Below, piece by piece: positions 45,090-56,869 of a stretch of 64,000 nucleotides of DNA (position 1 is the stretch's first letter; every line of letters begins with the position of its first letter). The position numbers and the translations under genes are program-made. The DNA comes from Nymphaea colorata (taxonomy: Eukaryota; Streptophyta; Magnoliopsida; Nymphaeales; Nymphaeaceae), in contig NC_045139.1 of the NCBI RefSeq assembly GCF_008831285.2, forward strand, positions 25,340,412 to 25,404,411. The letters are read 5' to 3'. The notes beneath the pieces were generated by a model. It made no database searches, was not told where the DNA came from, and was given only the letters and a program-made list of their open reading frames with translations.

Positions 45090-45330
45090 AGATATGGTTT
45101 TAAGGGTAATTTGGTGAAAAAAAAATATATATTAAGTTAGTTATTTTTCACTTTAATAATATTTTATCATAATCGAAAAATGAACATATCTTATAACATC
45201 AAAATTTGATGGTTGAAAAGAATTTTTTTTTTTTTACAAAAAGAATTTAAACTAAAACATGATTTACATAAAATTAATGTTTATAAACGCATTAGGAGGT
45301 TCGGATTTCATTTATTTACGAATTACATAA
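45090..45330 (+). repeat. diverged copy of the 11010-11715 repeat
   Basis: It shares ATTAAGTTAG, CATATCTTATAACATCAAAA and AACTAAAACATGATTTA-type phrases with the second unit near 11500-11600. Confidence 0.6.
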
Positions 45331-46099
45331 GCATAAAAACAATGCCCCTCGTGCCATTTGCTTTGGTCACATCGTGGTACGAATACTTTATGAAAGAAGA
45401 CAAAGATTGGTGTCTTTCAGTTTTCTCCTTCTTTGGCAAGACGGTGAGCTGCCACCTTTGCCGCAATGAACGATTTGCAGCGATGGATGCCTCGGCAAAG
45501 CGTTTCCGTAATGTGCTTTCCAACGTTTCACACATTGTCAAGAATGGCGATGGTTACTAGATATGGAGAATCACAACCAAACAATCATAATATCAAGTCT
45601 GTTCTTGTTAGGTTTTTGTGTGAGGGAGAGATGATTTCTTATGATGGTGGTAATGATATTCAGTGACGGAGGAGAGAAAAATGGATACAACAGCTTTTTC
45701 TATAAACAGATAATGAAGTTAAAGAAGAACTTAATTTATTGTTTCTTTTAGAAGGTAAAATTGTAATGGCGTTTAGTTGTAGACTTTTTATGTAAAGTTA
45801 AGTTGAAGTGGTTTTCTTTTTTTTTTTTCTTTTTCTTTGTTAAAAAAAACTTTTAATTCTTGGTTCAATCTGCTCTGACGGCATAGCTCAAATGGCCAAT
45901 TAGCTCATGGCAATATTTTATAAATTTATTTTAAAGAATGGAACAGATTAATGAAACACTTATTTTAAAAATAGCTTGATTTTAATTTTTGAGAGGTTCA
46001 TACAACAGTTACAAATATATTCTGTATTCAAATTAAAGCATGAGGAAATAAGGGAAACTCACCTTAAATTCCTGGTTTCTCCCAAGTGAAACTAAAATC

Positions 46100-46105
46100 T
46101 ATAAA
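46100..46105 (+). promoter_or_regulatory. TATA-box candidate for the ARGOS-like gene
   Basis: TATAAA within CTATAAAAGCC lies 385 bp upstream of the ATG at 46485. It is the best TATA match close to that gene. The leader would then carry a SINE-like sequence and short upstream ORFs. Confidence 0.35.
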
Positions 46106-46174
46106 AGCCAAGAGAAGGGGGGCCCTTTGCTCGACATTGTAAACAAAAATTATAGATAGTTTTCCGCGGGTCGC

Positions 46175-46300
46175 GCCCACAGGTCAGAGCAGTCTGCCCT
46201 GTACTGGCATAACTCAAGGGTTCGAACCCCGGGTTAAGTTGCCAAAACCCCTGGCATAAATGGGTCTTCCTGACGAGCTTCCCGTCTCTGGCAAAAGGGG
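46175..46300 (+). mobile_element. tRNA-like (SINE-like) sequence in the leader of the ARGOS-like gene
   Basis: A near-perfect B box, GGGTTCGAACCCCGG (46218-46232), lies 38 bp after a weak A-box-like AGGTCAGAGCAG (46181). The surroundings do not fold as a tRNA. The ends are unclear. Confidence 0.35.
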
Positions 46301-46367
46301 CAGAAGGACCGATTGAAGCTCAGGCGATGGCGAGAAGATAAGCGGCTGGGCGTCGGTTCTTCGGTCG

Positions 46368-46451
46368 ATGGACCGTGGTGACTGCGGAGATCCGAGTACA
46401 CGGAAGACGATGATGGTGGTGAAGCGAGGAAGCAGTAGGTGGAGGAGATAG
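46368..46451 (+). other. upstream ORF of 27 codons
   Basis: An ATG at 46368 opens a frame ending at TAG (46449-46451), followed at once by a second TAG (46452-46454). It is in frame with the ARGOS-like ATG at 46485. It is either a translated uORF that could dampen expression or a former N-terminal extension cut off by stops. Another very short uORF starts at 46327. Confidence 0.45.
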
Positions 46452-46484
46452 TAGCGTGGCCACCGGGGGAGGGGGTGGTTGGTG

Positions 46485-46697
46485 ATGCAGGATAGGAAGG
46501 CGTGGATGTTTCGGTATTTCGGCTCCGGTTCCTTGTTGATACTGCTGGGCCTCACGGCCTCGCTGGTGCTGTTGCCTCTCGTGCTGCCGCCTCTGCCTCC
46601 CCCGCCGTTGATGCTCCTCCTGGTGCCCGTCGCCATTCTTGGGGTTCTCTTGTTCCTGGCTCTGGCTCCCTCCCACGTCAACCATCTGGTCGTTTGA
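46485..46697 (+). CDS. ARGOS-like: ARGOS/OSR-family organ-size protein (70 aa)
   Basis: This is the clearest host gene in the window. Two hydrophobic segments (residues about 16-34 and 42-61) are joined by the proline hinge PPLPPPP (35-41), preceded by LPLVL. This layout is the signature of the OSR domain of plant ARGOS, ARGOS-like and OSR proteins. In Arabidopsis these small membrane proteins (endoplasmic reticulum or Golgi) promote organ growth downstream of auxin, brassinosteroid and ethylene signals. The charged N-terminus is short (MQDRKAWMFRYF). In-frame stops at 46449-46454 exclude a longer start. The length is at the low end of the family, closest to OSR1-size members, and the single-exon structure fits. 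A (GA)n run follows at about 46832. The frame is intact, so the gene may be active; expression is not shown. Confidence 0.82.
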   Translation: MQDRKAWMFRYFGSGSLLILLGLTASLVLLPLVLPPLPPPPLMLLLVPVAILGVLLFLALAPSHVNHLVV

Positions 46698-46830
46698 GGT
46701 TTCTTATGTTGGTGGGTTGCGCTCATAACTCTTTTTCTCGATCTTTGCAGTTTTCTGATCAAAATGGTTATCCCCGGCGTCTTTTCTGATCCCTTTGTTT
46801 TGCGACTTCTTTCACGGGTAGCTTGAACAC

Positions 46831-46864
<34 letters not shown>

Positions 46865-49600
46865 TCTGATCGGAATGATTGTTGTGGTTTTGTCGGAGTT
46901 GTCTGATCCCCTTTTCATGTTGCGAGAGAGAGAGGGCGATCCTCAGATCGGAATGGCGGCTATGGTTTAGTCATTCTTCTGATCGGAATGGCTGTTGAGT
47001 TTAGTCAGATTTGCTGATCGCCTTTCTCATGGTGAGACAGAAGTGGGGGTGGGGGTGGGGGTGGTGGGGGGTTAACGACGTTCTTTCTTCTTATTAAGCT
47101 TACCAAGATTCTTTCGCGCGTTTGAAATTTATGATGACGTGAACTAGCTGGAGTCATAAGGTGTCCACAACGGAGAAAGGGGATGGAGGACTGTAACTTT
47201 TTGGTCGATGTTTTGTTTCTCAATTTCTTTTCTCTGGTGGAATCTTGTTACTTTAGGTCTAACATGATCTAGTGGCATGCATGTACAAAGGGTGTATTCT
47301 TATTTTTCAGTCTGTGATTTACTCTCTGTCGTCTTCCTTCTCATTAGATTCTGCTTACAAAGATCTTAATTTTGCCTTCAGCATGAAGACCACAAATGGG
47401 AGCAATTTTGTTACATCCATGAAGGGTCCTTATAAGACAGTCATCTGCATTGGCTGTAAAGATTGTGTGACCTAGAAGGATGGGAAGATGCCAATGACTA
47501 TTACTGTTTCGCATCACGAGCTGGCCGGTGTAAGTGTGGCAAACCACACCAACTTGGCTCAGGTCAGACTTCAGAGTCTCTTGGTTGCTTCTTTTGAAGA
47601 AGACTAGAGCTCTCCGGTTCTTTACTCCTGATCTCTTCAGGCTGAGTTAACCTTTGCTATATAGCTGATGGAACATCAAAGCCAAAGAAGGCGAGAAATC
47701 TGGTTGTAGATATATGCTAGAGTTGATTTGTGTCAATGAAACGTTTCATTGGTGAAAGTTGTGGGTTCTAGTATTCATACAATTAAATAAGCCCTCTCAG
47801 TGAAGTGTTCAGAATCAGAGGCTGGTTGCAAAATTTACAACCTATATTCTGTTTTGTCTGCTTAACCAAATTCACAGGAGAATGGAAATTTGTATCTTTA
47901 CCGCTTAGCTAGTTGCCGTCCTTTTTCTTACTTTTCCAATCAACAAGAAGTTTTGCATATGATATTTTGGAATGAGGAAAGCAACACCTCTTGCTTCTTA
48001 ACCTGTGAAAGAAGATTGCGTCAATGAAGAGCATTCTTGAACTTCATTGCTTGCACATATATTTCTGAGGGGGGACATCACGTGCTATTGGATGTGTATG
48101 ATGACAGACAGCAACAAGGCCTTCAAGTTGGGTCTCATTTACTTGGTATTGCTCGACAAATGACTGTGGATTAATCATGTTTTTCCACATTCATTCACTT
48201 GGTGGCTTCTGCAACGTAGACTGATCGCCACCCGGGCGATCCCTAGCCGAAGAACATGGAAAGAGTGCCTGGACCTGTCATTGTCGTTCCAATGCAAGCT
48301 TCCAACTGCTTTGGATGCAACCACTTGATAGTCTTGATTGGGAGATGAAGACGTCGAGAGATGAGGAGGCCTGCACCGTTGCGTCTTCCTTCTGCGACTT
48401 ATCTGAACAAATAACGGGCGGCGTAATCATCCTTCTCCCGTGGAAGAGAAGTTTCAGTTATACTTGTGACTCTGAAGACTGAAGCTCAACGCGGAGGTGC
48501 TTGTGAAGCTGCCATTGTAGACGTGGGGAAACACCAGTTGTCTTTCTGGATGCTGTTAGTTTCTCTAGTGGCAAATCTATGCCGTCAACAATACAAAAGG
48601 CATCTCTTTCTGTCTCTCTCTCTCTCTCTCTTTCTCCTGTGTATATATGTAAAACTTGGACTGATTTTTCACCACTTATTTTCTTTTTCCTCAACTTTTG
48701 TGGGGAGTTTATCTGCAGAATCGTTCTCTCTACCCTGAAATTGGTGGATCCCAAGGGGCATGAAACATGAAAAAGCCATTGTCGGTGGCTTATTTGCCAT
48801 TCCCTGGAGTGGGGAATGCACCAAGCTTTTTCAATTTGCGAAGATCTGGAGTGTGTAGACGTGACCACGATTTATTTTGCAGCACCCAATTCCTGAATCA
48901 CAATTTTCATACATGGATAGTTGTCTCTTTTCGAGCTTGAAAATTCCAGGGCTTAAAGTTTTCGTAATTCTTTAAAGCTTAAGATATCATGTTAATGAAA
49001 AAAATACATAAGGCGCAATTGTTAGGAGTAGAATATATGAACATGTGTTGGGCATGTCATCTGCTACAAGGTTCTAGTTTATTGGCATGAATCATGATGT
49101 AGCCAGAAAAAAAAAAGTGGTACGGGAAGTGATTTGTGGCCTGGATTGCCAGTGAGCAGATAAATGTTCAAATAATTCATGATGTTCTTGTGTTGGCAAC
49201 TTCATTTTAAGTTGGCAGTTTCTGCTGTTGGGAAAAAACAGAAATGTTTTAAGAGCACAAGAAGCAATATGATAATGGGTAATCGAATCTGAGGGTGGAA
49301 GTTTTGTAAATATTTGGTTTTTACCTGTGGCCGACCCAAGTGTGCAACACCGTGTAGTTGATAACTTTAATGAGTACTTGTTCTAAAGTGAAGCAGAAAA
49401 AGTTGCAGTAGTTAAGAGGTACAATGGTTAGTAAAATTTTTTGAGGTGACTACGGCCTAAGGTGATTAGAAAATCTAGTGAGCTGATAGCTACTAGTAAT
49501 TTTAGTGGGTAGCAACTAGCAAGCAATAACGGATTTTGTCCGTTGGGTTTAACTCCCAAATTATCTTTGTAGTCAGATTTTTTTTTTATGATGCTAAGAA
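46698..49600. other. 3' flank of the ARGOS-like gene, no further gene recognised
   Basis: The phrase CTGATCGGAATGG recurs near 46866, 46945 and 46979 between GA-rich runs, a degenerate short-period repeat. A poly-G/GT run lies at 47043-47070. The open stretches at 47272-47475 and 48466-48868 have no family resemblance. The (CT)n near 48612-48632 explains part of the latter. Confidence 0.4.
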
Positions 49601-49610
49601 CTCTCGGAAA

Positions 49611-49612
<2 letters not shown>

Positions 49613-49692
<80 letters not shown>
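49613..49692. repeat. (TA)n(GA)n compound microsatellite
   Basis: About 46 bp of TA repeats pass into about 30 bp of GA repeats. The same TA-then-GA order occurs at 52686-52788. Confidence 0.97.
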
Positions 49693-49697
<5 letters not shown>

Positions 49698-49913
49698 GTT
49701 TGTTTGCACCCTTCTTGCAGTATTCCATCTTCCAAAGCAATTGCTGGTGGAATGGGGTAAAGGTTTTTTTAAGGCAGATATTTATTTATACGGCGCCATA
49801 CAGTGACGGAGTGACATGTGGGGGATGTTATGGGCAGTTGCGTACGCCAGTTCCACAAATTTTTTTAATTTTCATATTAGTGCTTCTTCAATGACTTGGT
49901 CATTAATTGGCAC

Positions 49914-50200
49914 TGTGTTTGATAGCCTCAAATTTGAGATCGTTAGGATTTGATGACAGTGAATTTAAGATCAAACTTTCATCTTTCAAATTTCAGGTCT
50001 CACGTTTTCTCAATAAAAAGAAATAAAATAAGAATGTTAAGTGTTCTGGATCTTAAATCGGAACTAAGATCCTTAGTTTAATGAAGCATGGATTTTGCAA
50101 CGGATCTTTTGCCATATCAGTAAAGTATACCACATTAGATTCACATCACATCAAATCCATGGATTTCAAATTCGGAGTGATCAATGGCCTCTTGAACATA
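49914..50200. other. possible small DNA-element remnant
   Basis: GTGTTTGATAGCCTCAAATT near 49916 resembles the complement of the segment ending at about 20400. The interior has repeated AAATTTGAGATC/AAATTTCAGGTC phrases. No target duplication was found. Confidence 0.25.
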
Positions 50201-50436
50201 TGAAAGTTTTTTGAGTTAATGCGCCATAAATTTCTAGCTCCGACACCGGACCCGCCATGACAGTGCACTCTCAGCCATTCACATGCTCTCTCAACTCAAT
50301 TCCACAATTAAGCTTAATTAATCTTGTAGCAAACAATAGATTACTGCATAAGCAAAGATTTTTAACCAAGTTGGCGAAGCCGATGGATAAAAGGCGGTGG
50401 AAGAGGAGGCAGCTACAAGCTTTGTTTTGTTTTTGT

Positions 50437-50545
50437 TAGGAAGAGCTCGAATTAAAGTTTTTAAATTTTGATAAGAATCTAAATATTATTTTTTAAAATT
50501 TTTATATAAAATAAGTAAAAAAATTTAAATTTATATATATATATA
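50437..50545. mobile_element. fragment of the GGGCGGAGC MITE family
   Basis: GAGCTCGAATTAAAGTTTTT and TTTTTTAAAATTTTTATATA align with the interior of 16302-16477. A GACGGAGCCCAGG motif follows near 50551. Confidence 0.45.
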
Positions 50546-50572
50546 TATAGACGGAGCCCAGGCCCATGCGGT

Positions 50573-52650
50573 TTGATGGAGGGAATTCTCTTTGCCGTTT
50601 TCCGACCCCTGCGGCACGTGACTTTCTATCAAACCTCACTTCTCATTGAAGATGAGATTCTTTTTACAGGATCAGCGAAGTTTCATGGTAAATTTGTTGG
50701 AATGGGAGATACAAGTGTATTATTGTTCTGTCATTTTTGGACTCCTCTGTTGATAAGAAAAACATCTTCTGTATTTGTCAGTTTCCAAAGACTTTTTAAC
50801 TTTTATCCTTGTGTTATATTTGTTTGTATTCCTCTTCTCAATCTCAAAGAAAAGTATGAGAGGGCCTCCTTCTCGTGGACAAAGTTAGACAGAAGCACCC
50901 TTGTTTCTAACTTGTCTTCTTAAAGATCTAAATAGTTTTTAGGCTTCGAGAGGCTTTCCTTTTTAAGTCCACCTAAATCCCCAAGTCAGAACCACGTTGC
51001 TCGCTGAATGTAGTTTTATTTAAATAAATATTAAAAAGCAGTTCAGTAAAAAGTCTCTAACTTCAAAAATGTCTTTTTTCTAGTATCATGCAAAAGGCGT
51101 TTTATTTGAAAAAAAAAACAATAAAAAAGATAAAAAAAATCAAATGGCAAAATGAAAAAACGTGTTTTATTCATGTTTTTTTGTTTTTTTTTTTCATTTT
51201 TTACATATCTTAATTACCAGATTCTTATTTTTATATTTTAGTTTTAATTTTTTAACTTTCTTAAAATTCATCAAGATTTTCTCAAAAAAAAAAAAACACT
51301 TAACCGTATTAATACCCATATTTGTAACTGCTTTTTTTTTTTTGGTTATGAACCAAAATTCAAATGCTGATATTAAAATTGGAAATTAAAATCTTAACCT
51401 GAACAAAATTCATCCTAACCGGAGAAGAATTTGGCGGACCCAGACCCGACCCAGTTATAACCGTGGTTAGTTGGTAATTGGGAATATAATTATGAGGAAT
51501 AACGTAATTCTACTTGGGGCGATAAATATTGTGCACATTCACGGATACAATGTATCTGATGATGTGGGTCATGAGGGAGGTGGGGCCCACATGCCAGCTG
51601 GATTTGAAAATGAGAGGGGATGGCTCCATCTTCTGTAGTTGTACGATGTTTTCGGCCTTCTCTCTCTTCCGTTTCCAAAAAACCACTTTTTTAAAATAGC
51701 TTTTTTATAATAATCTGTGTTCTGCAAAAACGGTTCTCTTTTCTCGGTTTATTGAAAAGTTAGTGCTTTCTTTGAAAGTCTCCGTTGCTAAATTTCCTTT
51801 TGCGCGAAGGCTGTTTTGTTTTGTTTTGTTGGCAATCGCATTTATATATAATAATTCATAAATCACTGGCTCTCCTGTAAGAGTAAACTTTTTAGATGAC
51901 AACTGGTTGTCTTGAGTCATTAAGTCATTTAACTAGAGACATTTATATTTTATATGAATGAGATCATAGTCATAGAAAATACATTTTTTAAACAAAAAAT
52001 AGGAAAAAAAACTGATAAATTAATTAATTGACTGTTTTAAACTTTTAAAAAACTCGTTTTTTTTTTTGAAAAAACATTAAAAACAAAAAACACACACTTT
52101 TTTGCGTTTTTTTCAGTTTTTTAATTTTTTTCAGTCTTTTTAATGTTAAACAGTTTTTTTTATTTTTTTTATTTGTTGCAAATCTACTTATCTTTTGATG
52201 TTTGTGTTTTTATCTTTTCACTTATTTTATTTTTCTTCTATTTTTGTTTTTTAAAATTTATAAAAATTTAACGTATTTTTATCATATTTCTTTGTTTTTT
52301 TTAGCTCGCCGTATTAAACCAAAAAAACCTCACCGTATAAAAGTCAAATAAATAATTGACAGAGAACAAAAGGAAAAAATATGTAAATTAATACTATAAT
52401 ACCAAAGTGTCAATTACCTTTTTCTCTTTTTTCTTTTTTTCATAACCATTCATCCGGTTGAATCAAACAAACCTAGTTAGAACTAGGTGATCCAAAAAGT
52501 TAGAATCAATATCCAATATATATATATATATGAGAAAAATTAAAGAGAAAAAAGAAATAGAATATTTTAGTTATCTAACAATATAAGTTAACAACTTTGT
52601 CTTTTTGAACTTCTCTCAATCTTCCATCTTATAAATATCAATGGCTAAAA
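50573..52650. other. no recognisable gene
   Basis: A 116-codon plus-strand open stretch (50573-50923) has mixed composition but no domain I recognise. The segment 51060-51400 and the segment 51950-52330 are A/T-rich with similar phrases (TTTTTTTCAGTTTTTT, TTTTTATCATATTT). They resemble the complement of 39540-39850, a third dispersed AT-rich repeat. Confidence 0.4.
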
Positions 52651-52682
52651 TGATGATGCTCTACAAACCATGTAGTAAATGG

Positions 52683-52791
<109 letters not shown>

Positions 52792-52817
52792 CTTTACAAG
52801 ATGGTATATATGTTGCC

Positions 52818-53012
52818 AGGGGGGGCGCTGCCTAGGCAGCCCACCCCCCACCCCCACCATTTAGCGAATTGAAAAAAAAAGAAATTACATTGAAAAAATA
52901 AATTTTTTTTAATTGCTTCATGTATTGTTTGGATTTAAGTTCAATTTGGTCCCACCCAGATCTAAAGATTGAACTGTTTGGCCTGCCTTGAAAAAAATCC
53001 TTGCTCCACCCT
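52818..53012. mobile_element. MITE with 11-bp flanking direct repeat
   Basis: The element opens AGGGGGGGCGCTGCC and closes CTTGCTCCACCCTT, imperfect inverted termini related to those of 10273-10438. The direct repeat TATATGTTGCC sits at 52807-52817 and 53013-53023. A repeat of 8-11 bp would suit a hAT or Mutator-type origin. The AT-rich interior encodes nothing. Confidence 0.75.
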
Positions 53013-53139
53013 TATATGTTGCCTTGTGCGGGTAGTTGGTTACAATGCCTAGGAAATTCTATTTATTTATATATTGGTTGACCCCAATTATTTTATTTAT
53101 CTATTAGTGCCTCCTCAACTCAATTATGTAGTTAGTTTT

Positions 53140-55265
53140 ATTTGGTGGCCCTTACTCATTTTTTGGGGTTCTATATTCAGCCTTATAACTAAACCAAGCC
53201 ATGGTAGCTTGTTTCTTTGACCTCCAACGCAGAAAATTTGTCCGGGGAAAACAACATAACCCCAGTAGACTTATGATCAAGATTTCTAGCCTAGCTGGCG
53301 TCATTATAAGCTTAAAGACAAAAATCTGAGGTGTGTTGGATCAAAAGTCCACGATTAAGAGTGTGTTTAAGATACTGAAGTATTCTTTTAACAGCTTGCC
53401 AATGCTCAATAGTGAGTTTGAAGATAAACCGGCTACACTTATGGGCAACAACAGAGAGATATGTCGAGTGATGGTAAGGATCCAATTACTTGATGATAAA
53501 GAGTGGGATCATGAAAGACAATCCATATCAGACTTAAGGCCAATGGTAGATGTCATGGGCATTGCAATGGGATTCACGTCAACCATATTTGTACATCAAA
53601 GAAATATTCAGAAAATTTTGTGTTGCAATATAATCATCCCATTACTAGTAGAAGAGAACAAAATGTCCAAAACATAATGCAAGTTTCCAAGATCCTTGAG
53701 AGCAAATTGCTGATATAGACGTTGGATGAGGCTCTAAATTGAGGAGGAAGAGGACCATGTGACTAAAATATCATCTACATAGTCCAGAATGTATATAATG
53801 TCATCATCACAGTGCTTAATAAACAACGAAGTCTCAGTGGTAGAACTTTGGAATCCTAGTTGACAAAAGGTAGCTTTTGATACCAACCATAGAGAGCCTT
53901 GTAGAGAGACAACATACATAGTTAGGGTGAGCATTGTCCTCATATCCAGTCGGTTGAGTGATATAGACAACTTCTTCAAGATGGTTATGTAAGAATCCAT
54001 TACTTGCATTCAATTGTGACAAAGAACAATGGACAAATAGTAGTAGTAGTTGGCTTAACAATAAGACTAAAGGTGTCAAAATAATCTATACCGACTATAG
54101 CCTTCGGTGGTAAGTCGTCAATGCTCCCTCTGACCAACATTTTACTTTAAATGCCCATTTACATCCAATGACATGCTGTCCAGGTAGGGGTGACTCAAGA
54201 ATCCATGTATGATTCTCATCTCACTGTCCATTGTTGACACCAATAAGGACTTTAGCTAGCTTGCTTATGGTGAGAGGTTCTTGGTCGTCTAAGAGATCAG
54301 ATAGAAGGGCCATAGGAATGGGATGAGCTGTGGTGGTTCAAACTTAGGGAATGCGAGTCTCATCTTATGAATGGGTCATCATATGGTGCATCCTAAGAGA
54401 TGAAGTGGCAAGAATGGGAGATAGTAGGTTCATTAGGTGATGAACATGCTTTCTATGAGCAGATTCGCATCATCAGAGGGCACAATAGGTGATGTAGAGG
54501 TAAGATAAGATGAACAGGCATAGGCTAGTTTGACAAGAGTGGCAATTTGGTTGCTGTGGATGGTTGAAAATCATATTGAAATGGGGAAGTTGTCTTGTCA
54601 AAACAACGTTTCTAGAGATGAGCACTTTGCATGTTTCTTTGTTAAGGCAGATGTAACATCTATGTTTTGGGCTATCTCTCTTAGAAAGACATATATGGAT
54701 GATGTAAAATCTAATTTAATGGCTATATAAGGATGAAGACATGGGAAGCAAGTACAACCAAAGACCTTGAAAAATATATAACTGGGAACTTGTTTAAATA
54801 TCACTTCATAGAGAGACTTGTGCTTGAGCACAATGGTGGGCATTCGATTCATGAGATAAACCCTAGTATTGAAAGCAAAACTCCAATATTTTTGTGGAAC
54901 TCTAGATTGAGACATCAAACAAAGTACAAAATCAACAATGTGTCAATGTCTATGCTTAGTACACTGTTATGTTCATACGTATGAGGACAAGATACACAAT
55001 GCACAATGCCCTCGTCTTCAAGAAAAACTACTAAAGCTTGATATTGACCGCCACCATCAGTTTGAAGATTTTTAATTTTCCTCTCAAAAAATATTCTCAA
55101 CTCTAGATTTGAGTATCTGAAATGCATCAACAACATCAAACTTATATGAAATCGTATAGATCCAAGTATATCGAAAGAAAGCATCCACAAAAATAAGTGT
55201 TCCTTGTGTTACTGGAAAGTAAGTCACCAATTAACATCTTGTGGTACTTTTATCTTTATCAATGT
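53140..55265 (-). pseudogene. Ty1/Copia integrase, reverse transcriptase and RNase H relic
   Basis: Read from high to low coordinates on the minus strand, the integrase core appears at about 55220-54960: GTLIFVDAFFRYTWIY, KIKNLQTDGGGQYQAL and VSCPHTYEHNSV. Its C-terminal part follows at 54918-54600: VPQKYWSFAFNTRVYLMNRM, then KVFGCTCFPCLHPY. RT follows (SQLNASNGFLHNHLEEVVYI near 54010), with the catalytic LDYVDDILVTWSSS at about 53780-53740. RNase H scraps lie at about 53700-53150, including FLRWRSKKQATMAW and KAEYR. Many stops and frame changes are present. The lineage differs from the 7005-8615 copy in its residues. No LTR was found at either end. Confidence 0.9.
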
Positions 55266-56158
55266 TTGCTTGCAAATTGTTTTTCCATCCTTTTAGTTGC
55301 TTGTGCCAAGCTCACTATGTGGCCATGGTGGCACACATGATCGAATTACTGAGAGTTTGAGCATTACTGTAGTAGTTATGGCCTCCTTAAGTCACATGGC
55401 TCGACATCACAGTGCTGTTTACAAGGTGGTTTTAGTTGTCATGGTTTTTATTGAAACTGAAATGGAGAGAAAATGCATGCAAACTGTGATTTGGTTACTG
55501 GTTATGTCAAGAATTACCTCGAACTTATAATTTGTTGATCTAGATAGAACATATAAATATTTTATTTATTTAAATAAGTAAATCATATGTTTCTTTAAAT
55601 TTATGCTACTTATTGGGGAACCAAAGAAGATTATTTTAACACAGGTGTGTACATGATATTTTTTCGGGGTTTGTTATTTCAGATTGGCAAGCATTGACTG
55701 GACCATTTCACCAGCACAAACAACTTAGTTATGTCCAGTCCATCCCAAAGAATACGTCACTATAATTTTCTATGACACAGGTTCACTTTTGAGGTTGTTA
55801 TAACTAAATGGGGTGTTGAAGTTTTATCTAGAGGATTACCATATTTAGATTTTTATGCAGTACCATATTCACCTAGAGGTGCATCATAAACATAAGAAGA
55901 TGCAAAAGAAATCCAAATGGTGACTCCTTTTCACAACGTAAGGCATGCATGATGTAGCTTGAGTAAAAACACAGGCAAAAAGGTGATTTCAACTGTTTGA
56001 ATACAAGGACATATTGTGTGGAACAAGAACTTGCTGTCCTTATTGAATCAATTCAAATTTCGACTTGAATTATTGAAGTTATCCCGAGAGTTATGGATGG
56101 GTTGTTTCCTGCGAAATATTTACATACAAAATTATCAGGATTGAGCTTAACTTCTTCA

Positions 56159-56160
<2 letters not shown>
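55266..56160. other. no recognisable gene
   Basis: An open plus-strand stretch at 55297-55530 overlaps no known family. The rest is AT-rich sequence. Confidence 0.4.
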
Positions 56161-56200
<40 letters not shown>

Positions 56201-56395
56201 TTCACTATTTATATCTAAGAGAATTTGTTTCAATTCAGGTTTATAGAGCTACTTTCGTAATGAAGTCAAACAAGTGGGTTTTTCAAAGTGTATGTATTTT
56301 CTTCATTGCTTTATCTATCCACGTTGCACCACTTGATTCTTGTTTGGCTTGAGCATACTTTTGAGCATGTGGGGCTTAGATAGACATTTAGGAAT

Positions 56396-56473
<78 letters not shown>

Positions 56474-56780
56474 ATTTATATTTCTAAGAGAATTTGTTTC
56501 AATTCAGGTTTATAGAGCTACTTTCGTCATGAAGTCAAACAAGTGGGTTTTTCAAAGTGTATGTATTTTTTTCATTGTTTTATCTATCCATGTTGCACCA
56601 CTTGATTCTTGTCTGGCTTGAGCATTACTTTTGAGCATGTGGGGTTTAGATAGACATTTATATATATATATGTGTGTGTGTGTAGACACAAACACACACA
56701 CACATTTCGCAAAGGATAGATAGAGGAGTGCTAAAAGAAGCTTTCTTTTTTATATTTTTTATATAGTTTTTTAATATGTA

Positions 56781-56843
<63 letters not shown>
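56161..56843 (+). repeat. 180-bp duplication alternating with (TA)n arrays
   Basis: Copies at about 56211-56391 and 56479-56660 share TCTAAGAGAATTTGTTTC, GAAGTCAAACAAGTGGGTTT and GATTCTTG-CTGGCTTGAGCAT-type phrases. TA arrays lie before copy 1 (56161-56198), between the copies (56400-56470) and after copy 2 (56660-56672 and 56786-56843). The TA array probably took part in the duplication. Confidence 0.85.
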
Positions 56844-56847
<4 letters not shown>

Positions 56848-56869
56848 CAGTCACTAAAAATTGTTCTTA

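Noticed and set aside
46218-46232. Possible tRNA gene
   Set aside because: Only the B box is convincing; no acceptor or anticodon stem pairs around it.
46214-46918. 234-codon minus-strand frame over the ARGOS-like gene
   Set aside because: It is antisense to the recognised gene, low complexity (Arg/Ser/Gly rich) and crosses the GA repeat.
48458-48868. 136-codon minus-strand frame
   Set aside because: Part is the GA/CT repeat and the rest has no recognisable family.
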